DNA of 64,000 nt from Heterobasidion occidentale (lineage: Eukaryota > Basidiomycota > Agaricomycetes > Russulales > Bondarzewiaceae), in assembly GCA_039111635.1 (NCBI GenBank), contig JBCAQO010000012.1, forward strand, positions 1,302,001-1,366,000. The letters are read 5' to 3'. Below, piece by piece: positions 56,742 to 64,000 of the stretch; position 1 is the stretch's first letter, and every line of letters begins with the position of its first letter. The translations under genes were made by a program, and so were the position numbers. Under the pieces are notes generated by a model. That model was not told the origin of the DNA. It did not search any database and saw only the letters and a list, made by a program, of their open reading frames with translations.

Positions 56742-59700
56742 TCACGTCGGCACCCCACGCCCCCACACCGCCGACCTCAACAGCCCCACGCCGAGCCCCG
56801 GCCCCGTCGCGCCGCACGCCCACAGCACCAGCAGATGCACGAACCCCAACGCGACCGACACGTCCACACCCTCGAACAGCGTGTCCGCAACCCCGAGCGC
56901 GAGCAAAACACCGACGACGATGACGGCGGCGGCGGTGCCCCTGCCCGCGGCGGCATCCGGGCGGACGTACGCCAGCGACGCGACCTGTCGAGCACATAAA
57001 TCACGCGGGCGTCAGCATCCGCGCCGTCAAAGAATATATATATATATATAAATCTCCGCGACGAGGTCGAACGGAAGCAAATGGGGCTGGAGACGGACAG
57101 ACCTTCACGACCAACGCACACGACTTCATCGCCCTCACCGCCATCGTCGCCCTTCGCCCCCTCCCTCTCCCCCGGTGCCGCTGTCCCTGTCCCTGTCCAT
57201 GCTTGCGCTCATACCCAAGCAGCTCTCCCACGCACGCCCACCACGCCCGCGCATCCGGCACCTCCGGCGCAGGCAACGCCCGCCGCCCCACCGCAGCCTC
57301 CTGCTCGCGTTCACGTTCGTATTCCCATTTCGGCCCGCGCACCCCGCCGCCCGCGTACTCGGACGCGGTCGGCGTCGTCGCGGGCGAGCTCGCGCCCGAG
57401 CTCGGGAGGCGCCGCGGGGCGGGGATGAGCGATGTGAGCGCCGTCGCGGCCGTGCTCGCCGGCACCGCCGTCGTCTTCGGGCGGCCGCGGGTCGCTGGGA
57501 TGGGGTCGAGCTGGCGCAGGACGTCAGTATCGATATTCGTGCCACGCCAGAGATAAGAGAGGGGAGGGGGCGACGCACCTTGCCGTCGTGGAGGGCGGCG
57601 AGGACGCGCTCGCAGGACGGGCGAGCGCCGGGGGCGACGTTGAGGAGGCTCTCGAGGAGGATCGGGTATGAGCCCGGCAGCCGGCGCGCGGCGAACGTCG
57701 TCTCGAGCTCCGGGGTGCTCTTGAACCTGGCGCGATGTCAGCCCCGAGACCGGAGAGCGCGATAGCATATAGTGCAGTGAAACAAAACGAAACGAGGGGA
57801 AAACTAGACAATGAAGAGGAGAATGAGAATGAAGAAGAAGAGAAGACGCACCCTTTGTACCCCAACACCTCCCTCTCGAGCCTATCCATATCGCTCTCCC
57901 CACCCGCCCCACCCACCGCCCCCGCCCCCGCCCCCACACCGTTCCGCCGATTCGCGTCCGGCGGCGCGGGCGCGGGGCCAGGCCCAGGGGCGGCCTCGTC
58001 GCGGTCGCCCTGCGCGGCCCAGCGGTACGGCAAGCGGAAGAAGAGCAGCTTGTGGAGGAGCATGCCGAGGGACCACATGTCGGCCTTGGAGTCGACCTGC
58101 TGGAGGCGGCCGGTGAGGGGCGACGGGAGGGATTCGGGCGCGGTGTATTCGAGGCTGGCGGCGGGGGGTGAGCGGTGCGGGCTAGGAGGAAGGGATGGTG
58201 GGGAGAGAGGGAGAGAGGGAGAGAGGGAGAGAGGGAGAAGGGGCTCACGTCCCGGTGTTCCCAGAGCGCGCGCGCGTGCTGTGGATCATGTCGCGCGAGG
58301 TCCCGAAGTCGGAGAGCATCGCGCGGGGGCTGGTACGACGTCAGAGGCAATCAGCGCGTGTTCGTTCAATACCGAGACAGGGACAGAGACGCGTTCGTCG
58401 GCATCGGCTGCAGAGGGTAGGGGGCAGGTTTTAAAAAAAAGAGACGCACATGAGCTTGCCTTCGTCCCACGTCAAGAGGACGTTCCCCGGCTTAAGATCG
58501 AGATGGAGGATTGACTTGTCATGCTGCTCCCCCATCCCGCCGCGCGTACCGTACCGCATATACGATCGCACACAGTACCAACCCACAATGATATTAACCA
58601 TAAAAAAGTGTCAGCTTTCGCGAACGGCTCGCGCTCAAACCCAAACCGAGAGCCAAGAACGCAGCGCCAAAAAAAAAAGGATCAAGCAAGACAAAGCAAA
58701 CACGCACCAAAAACGCAAGCCCCTCCACCACGTCCGCAAACAAGCCCCGCACCTCCTCCGCGCTGAACAGATGCACCGCCTTCCACGCGCCCGCTCCCCC
58801 CGCTGCCGCTCCCCCTTCTCCAGCAGCACCCGCGCCGGGAGAACCAGCGCCAAGCCCGAGCTTCTCGCGCAGCCGCACCTTGTCCTCTGGCGGCGCGCGC
58901 TGGAGCGCGCGGAAGGCGCGGATACGGGCGGAGCGGGAGTGCTGGTGCTGGTGCCCCTGGTGTCCCTGATGCTTGTCTGCAGGGCTTTGGTGATCAGGGG
59001 AGGTCGGGGAGGGGGAAGAGGGTGAGGAGGGGGGAAAGGCGGGGAGATGGGTGGGGCGCCCGAGGCGCGTGTCGATGAGGTCGTCGAGGGAGCCGCCTTC
59101 GGCCCATTGCATGAGGACGCTGTGTGGGGGGTGAGGGGTGAGGGAACCGAGTCCGAGTCAGTTCGCAGGTCAGCAGGCAGCTTGGCGGGTCTGGAGAGGC
59201 AGGCCAAAAGAAGGGGGGGGGAAGAAGGAGCGGAGACGCAACTGCAAAGTGGGCACCGTGGGCCCGAACTGCGAGAAGCGGATGGACTCGAGCCAGGCGT
59301 GGTGATACGAGACGACGTTCGGGTGGCGGAGGGTCTCGAGGAGGCGGACTTCGCGCAGGATCTGGAGGAGGTACGCGCTCGACTCGCCGACCGCGATTTT
59401 CTTGACCGCAAAGTGGCCTGCGGCGCCGAGCGACGACGAGGGTGAGGTTGTGCGAATGAGAGACGGAGGGCGGGAGGAGGGGGAGAGGACTGACCGAGGG
59501 GGTTACCGTCGAGCACGTGCTGCAGGCGGGCACGAATGAGAGAAGAAAACGAAAGCAATGAGTGAATGGACGGACGGACTTGGCAGAGGTAGACGCTGCC
59601 GTTGGCGCCCATGCCCAAGCGGGCCTCTTCCTTGAAGAACGCATTGAAGTACCCCTCCGCCATCGACCCGGGCCTCAACCCCCCGCCCGCGCCCCACCCG

Positions 59701-60335
59701 CCCCCGCTCCTCCTCCCCTCCCCCTCCCCGTCCCCGTCCGCGCCCCCGTCCCCGTCGATCAGCGAACGGGGTGCAGAGGATGGAGAGCCGGACGGCGACG
59801 AGGTGGAGGAGGTGGGGGAGGCGCGCGCCGCCCCGACGCGGTAGGGCGGCGGCGTGCCCGGCCGGCTTGCGGTCTCGTTCGCGACCTCGAGCAGCTGGAA
59901 GTAGTTCGGCGCGCGCGAGACCTCGTCCTCAAACGCGTCCACATCATAGCCTACATCCATGTCCATGTCCATGTCCATATCCGAACCGTCCAAGTCCATG
60001 TCCAAGTCTAAATCCATGTCCAAGTCCATATTAATCCCATACTCGCGCCCGTCCTCGCGCGCGCGCGCAAAGCCCGGCGGGAGCGGCCGCGCGCAGTACG
60101 GGCACACGCGCGGGCGGCGCCGGGGGCGCGCGGGAGCACGGGCGCGGGCGTGCGGGTGCGAGCTGTGGATGGTAAGCGCGTGGGAGGTGGGGTTGTAGAG
60201 CACGACCTGGTTCGAGACGTGGAGGATCGGGCGCCAGGCGGGGTCGAAGGGCGAGAGGGGGACGAGCGCGGCGCTGGGGGCGCTGGCGGGGTCGAGGGGG
60301 GCGGGGGACGTGGGGGTGTCGTCGTCGTCGAGCAT
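56742..60335 (-). CDS. IKS1: IKS1-like serine/threonine protein kinase
   Basis: Ten exons, all with consistent splice sites: 60335-59580, 59519-59495 (25 bases), 59417-59243, 59119-58708, 58523-58450, 58329-58249, 58154-57852, 57726-57579, 57510-57103, 56984-56742. The N-terminus has RPILHVSNQVVLYNPTSHAL and a CPYC motif, as in IKS kinases. Kinase motifs: LGMGANGSVYLCQ (Gly loop), FAVKKI (ATP Lys), REVRLLE, HLDLKPGNVLL (Leu replaces Arg of HRD), SDFGTS and EYTAPES. A large low-complexity insert (~130 residues) sits between the hinge and the catalytic loop. An acidic (MDLD)n-like tract lies near residue 130. The last exon encodes two hydrophobic segments (AAAVIVVGVLLALG and VALGFVHLLVLWACG), so the protein is probably membrane anchored, as reported for the yeast homologue's C-terminus (from memory). 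Divergent from the gene at 60.4-61.7 kb. Confidence 0.85.
57033..57052. repeat. (TA)n microsatellite in an IKS1 intron
   Basis: A run of alternating TA in the last intron of the kinase gene. Confidence 0.95.
58198..58242. repeat. (GGGAGAGA)n microsatellite in an IKS1 intron
   Basis: Purine-rich run of gggagaga units on the plus strand, inside the intron 58155-58248. Confidence 0.95.
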
Positions 60336-60648
60336 GGTGGGGAGAGGAGTGCGTGCGCGTGGTAGAGAGCGGTTCTCATGACTCTTGCGCCTCGCCTCGC
60401 TTCGCCTTGCCTTGCGTGAGTCGATGACGTTCGACGCCAGCCCAGACCACGTGGCATGCGTCACAGCACGTCACGCTGGTCACGCCGGCTCCCCACGCAC
60501 GCTCAACTCACGCCGGTCGCCATCGCCATCGACGTCTGCCTCTTCTCTCTCTCCCTCTCCTCTCCCTCTTCCTCCTCCTCCGCCGTCGCACAGCCCACCC
60601 ACCGTCCACCAGAGGCTCTTCCTCGTCGCCGTCGTCCTCGTCGCCATC

Positions 60649-61655
60649 ATGTCCTCGGCCCCACGAACCAGCGCAGCAGCCGCAACGGGCACACAGTCAG
60701 GCTCCCAGTCAGGCTCTGCCTCGGGCTCAGCAGTGACCTCAGGCTCAGCGTCCGGCTCTCTCTCGGGCTCAGGTTCAGCATCAGCCTCCGCCTCCGCCTC
60801 TGGCTCCGCCGCCACCTCCTCCTCCATCAGCATCCCCCAGACCGCAGCCGCCGGCGGCCTCACCATCACCTCCCCGCCCCAAACCACCATCGCCTTCTTC
60901 AAGCTCGCGTCCGCCCAGCCCATCACCTTCGCCTGGAACCTCACCTCGCTCTACAGCACCCCCGCGCACCTCACGCTCTCCGCCGTCTGCGACAACGGCA
61001 TCACGTACCCCGTCGGCCCCACCGACGGCGTCATCCCCGGCACGCAGACCTCCGTCGTCTGGGACGCGTGGGCGTTCCAGCAGTCGAACCCCGCGAGCCC
61101 GCTCCCGCAGGCGACGTACACGCTGAACATATTCGACGAGCGCGGGATGGGCGCCGCGAGGGAGGCGGGGCTGTTCTCGCCGAACAATGCGCTCAAGTTT
61201 GCGCTCTACACGCCGCAGGCGTATACCCCCATCGCGTCGGGTGAGTCGAGCTTGCGTTTCTCTCTGGTCCCGCTGGCATTTGATTTTTCATCTTTCGTTT
61301 TTCGTTTTTCGTTTTTCGTCGGTCCCCGCTTTCGTGCGTCTGTGGGCTCGTGGGGCCGCGCCGTGCACGCTGCATTACTGCTGACCTCATCGTCGTGACG
61401 ACCATGCTGACACCCGCTCTCTCCCTCTCCCTCTCCCTCTCCCTCTCTCCTCCCCTCTCCCTTTCCCTTTACCTTCGTCGTTCCCCACCTCCGCCTCCCA
61501 CCCGGCCGCCCGCACACGCAGGGTGGACCTGCAGCGGCTGCAAGAGCGACGCGCTCGCCGCGTACACCGCGCATCCCGCCTTCGTCGGCATCTTCGCCAC
61601 CATGCTCGCCATGTTCCTGTCCGGGCTCGCGGTCCTCCGGCACGGGATGCACTGA
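60649..61655 (+). CDS. DUF7137-like secreted/membrane protein
   Basis: Exons 60649-61240 and 61522-61655 (gtgagt donor, cacgcag acceptor, phase kept). A Ser/Gly/Ala repeat region is followed by AAAGGLTITSPPQTTIAFFK, FAWNLTSLYSTPAHLTL, PVGPTDGVIPGTQTSVVWDA and FALYTPQAYTPIA. Exon 2 gives GWTCSGCKSDAL and a C-terminal membrane helix (FVGIFATMLAMFLSGLAVL). This order fits the basidiomycete DUF7137 family (from memory), role unknown. The first ATG of the clear coding part is 60649, but a hydrophobic signal-like stretch (RLFLVAVVLVAIM) lies just upstream in the same frame. The true start is therefore probably further 5' (in-frame ATGs at 60424 and 60385, or an upstream exon). Confidence 0.65.
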
Positions 61656-63032
61656 GCGCGCGCGGGGCCGGCGGCCGGCGGCCGGCTGCGGAGGAGGGGT
61701 GGCGTGAGGTTAACGGAGTGGACCAGGGGAGGGAGGGAGGGAGGGGGGATCGTGTGAGGGTGGATCGCGCGAGGTACTCGGCAGAGAGCCGCCGTTCCTC
61801 GCTCCCGGCTTGGATTTTCGTTGTTTTCGGTGTCGGTGCTCGGCTTAATTGGACTTCATGCATGCGCATACATACATACATGCATACATACATACCTTCA
61901 TAGGCTACGTACGTGAGCTACGTACGTGTTGGCGGACTGGAATTGGACATGCGCTCCCTCCCTCTTGCCAGCGGGCGGCGAGCATCACGACCTCGACGTT
62001 CTTTTACTTGATGCATGGCTCGCCCGCGCGCGCGCTCGCGCCCCGCACCCGTGCTTGTTCGCCTTCTTCCTGTACGGCTTTCGTACGGCTTTTGGTTTCG
62101 GTGTCGTGTCGCGTCGTGTTGGGTATGGGCGTGCGCGCGTGCGGGACGCATTGGGATGGACTTTCTTTGCGCTTTGAGCTTCGCGCGTTCAAATCTGGCG
62201 TCTGCGTCAGTGAGTGATGGTCCTGCACGCGTCGCGCGCCGGAGCGTCTCCTTCTGTCGGCTCGAGCTGCAGCTGAATGCAAGTGATACCACCGGGCGAC
62301 TCGGACGGCGGCCCCGGAGTTGAACGTTGAACAGTGAACCAGTAGTGAACTTTCGATTTAACTTCTTCCCTACCCAAGGAGCAGCTCTGTAAATATTCAT
62401 GTGTGGTTGAATGTATGTCTAGATTAGCTGTGCGATTTTTCAGACTTTTCAATCAAGCGAATGGAGCAGGAGAGACAAAGTAAATGCAATTCCGAGTCGC
62501 TGCTGCGATAATGAGCCCAGATCCGGGCGATCTCACATTCTGAACCTCATGTAAAAAGAGAAGCAAAAAGAATATGTAAAAAAACATTCTGTAACAAAAA
62601 TCCGAGAGTGATCAGTAGGGAGTTCATGCTCAAAATAAAATTTCAGCACAAGAGGGTGGGCAGAGTGACTTTGGCCTCGGAGAGGTGACTTTTTATGAAG
62701 CTCCGACGTGCTCTGGTGGCAGATCTCTTGTAGGGGTGCCGAGCTGCAGGCCGTCGGACTTCTAATCGGCAAGCGTGACTCTCGGATTGATCGTTCAACT
62801 CTGGGGTCTATGGCGTTTTTTTGTTTTCTAAGGTTCCACGAGGCACGACCGGAACCCTAGAATTAGGTCTATGGTTGATGAGGGTTCCGCTGCCGGCTCC
62901 CACGCAGTGCCAGCAGCAACTCTCATCCTTTCCCCCTCGTCGAGCTGCCCAAGCAGCTAACTCATTCCTTTGCATTTATTCAACACCATAGCACAAACCA
63001 CACCCTTTCCCCTCGAGCCTATCTGACAAATC
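61656..63032. other. Intergenic region
   Basis: 3' flank of the DUF7137-like gene with a catacata-type microsatellite near 61863-61893 and gctacgtac repeats (61904-61927). No gene between 62000 and 63000; the last 150 bases are pyrimidine-rich, as expected for the leader of the next ORF. Confidence 0.6.
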
Positions 63033-63903
63033 ATGCCTCCCCGTATCCTCGTTGATCCCAACACCCTCATCTGTTCCAACTATGCCTTAGACATATACGC
63101 TGGGGCTCGCGAATTAATCACGCCCGGAGCAGAAGTCGCAGAGGCGGCACAACGTTTAGCCAACATTTGGACAGCCGGGAACAATGTTGACAAGGGACTT
63201 TGGAACCATCAGGTAGAAGCAGATGCCATCGCGGCAGCTGACACCGAAGCGCTCTTCCAGGCACAGGCCGAGCAACAACGCCTCAAAGCTGAGCAGCAGG
63301 CGGAGGAAGAGCATCGCGAAAGCGAGAGAAAGAAGCCTAAGGCACCAGATTTCGATGAGGAAGTATCCATCCCGAACCGCCCAGTCCTCCGGCCACACCC
63401 CTTCGCGGTCAACAAACTGCACCTCTTCGAGTATGTAGAACTCTGGTATTTCACTCGAGACGGTTGCCTAGACGCTACCAACCACCTCTGCACCATCAAC
63501 GACGACGCCTTCGGCCTCATCAGATCCGAGGATGGCCTCGCCTTGAGGTCCCTCGCAGCCACGCGCCCGTCCAAGAAAGCCATCCCCGATGACGACCTCT
63601 CCTGGTATCAAATGTCCACCGCCAAGTCGACGTACATTGCGGAGATCGAGCGTTTAAACTGGCCGTTGAAGCACCGCCAAGCCATACAGGAGTTTTTCTA
63701 TGCCCTGGACATGCATCCTTACAGGAACGCGCACGAGTACGGGGACACCATCCTCCTGCGTTACCAAGCCTCCTCGCGCCGCCTCTGGCACGAGCAACTC
63801 AAGATCCCAGGAGGGTCTTTCAACTTGCGGCACATCAACGAAACCTTATTGGACCGCATCGCCACAACCTATTTAAACGAACTGAAGTTCGCATCCGCTC
63901 AAA
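63033..63903 (+). mobile_element. Gag-like ORF of a retroelement (partial, runs to the window end)
   Basis: ATG 63033 (MPPRILVDPNTLICSNYAL) with an open frame to a possible donor gtcagt at 63904. Features: an Ala/Glu/Gln/Lys-rich coiled coil (residues about 60-105), then HLFEYVELWYFTRDGCLDA, LSWYQMSTAKSTYI, ALDMHPYRNAHEYGDTILLR and SSRRLWHEQL. This resembles the first ORF of basidiomycete retroelements, upstream of a zinc knuckle and reverse transcriptase (from memory). Those downstream parts would lie outside the window. The frame is undamaged, so the copy may be young or domesticated. Confidence 0.5.
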
Positions 63904-64000
63904 GGTCAGTCTCGACCCCCCCTTTTTTCTGTCTCCAAGCGCCCCGCATTTCTCTTACCCTCTGTCCCTAACCCTGCACCATCCACTCTCCTGCGTCCCC

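Noticed and set aside
60385..60648. Start of the DUF7137-like protein at 60385
   Set aside because: This would place the two divergent ATGs only ~50 bases apart and give a long basic leader before the hydrophobic segment. I left the start open instead.
62725..62815. tRNA-like or SINE-like stretch (cttctaa loop, gttcaactc box, T-run after it)
   Set aside because: Anticodon and T stems do not pair and no acceptor stem forms; only the B-box-like word fits.
63033..63903. Host coding gene rather than retroelement ORF
   Set aside because: The order of motifs resembles gag-like ORFs seen many times in mushroom genomes. A domesticated gene cannot be excluded without the downstream sequence.

Overview
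The window reads as chromosomal DNA of a filamentous basidiomycete, most likely an Agaricomycete. Genes carry many short introns of about 50-120 bases with GT(A/G)NGT donors and YAG acceptors. The recognisable families are typical of mushrooms: a Plavaka-like transposase, Ulp1-type transposon-associated proteases, a DUF6698-like protein, an IKS1-type kinase, a DUF7137-like membrane protein and an OTT_1508-like deaminase. I saw no bacterial-style operons, rRNA or convincing tRNA.

Layout. (1) 1-15901 and 27441-42582 are two near-identical direct copies of one ~15 kb block. Each copy holds a small hypothetical gene; a gene block on the minus strand enclosed by two arrays of a ~29-base hairpin-like motif in opposite orientation; an inverted long repeat outside or overlapping those arrays; a Sec14-like pseudogene relic; a minus-strand hypothetical gene; and the start of a Ulp1-like protease gene. 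Copy 1 stops exactly at a 100-N assembly gap (15902-16001), so its protease lacks the catalytic His, Asp and Cys. Copy 2 continues into a complete catalytic domain. (2) 16002-25262 carries a Plavaka-like transposase (minus), a predicted nucleic-acid/nucleotide deaminase (plus) and a multi-exon hypothetical gene (minus). Pairs of one 15-base motif, CTTGCTCATTGCAGG, lie upstream of the Ulp1, Plavaka and 25 kb genes. (3) 25690-26770 is a GC-rich low-complexity tract. (4) 42583-46300 holds the rest of the Ulp1 gene, a cysteine-containing hypothetical protein (minus) and a DUF6698-like gene (plus), a set that fits a transposon gene cassette. (5) 46430-48400 is gene-poor with a 209-base tandem repeat. 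(6) 48400-61700 looks like ordinary host chromosome: a DUF4139 (mucoidy-inhibitor-like) gene with a decayed 3' tandem copy, a Ser/Pro-rich protein, an IKS1-like kinase and a DUF7137-like gene divergent from it. (7) At 63033 a gag-like retroelement ORF runs off the end.

How the parts fit. The first 46 kb look like nested or fused mobile-element cassettes. The transposase and protease are mobile-element functions; the deaminase lies between motif-bearing promoters and may be cargo. The direct duplication could be real, or could be two haplotypes placed in tandem by scaffolding. The N gap at its edge, patchy small indels, and frameshifts falling alternately in one copy or the other leave both readings open.
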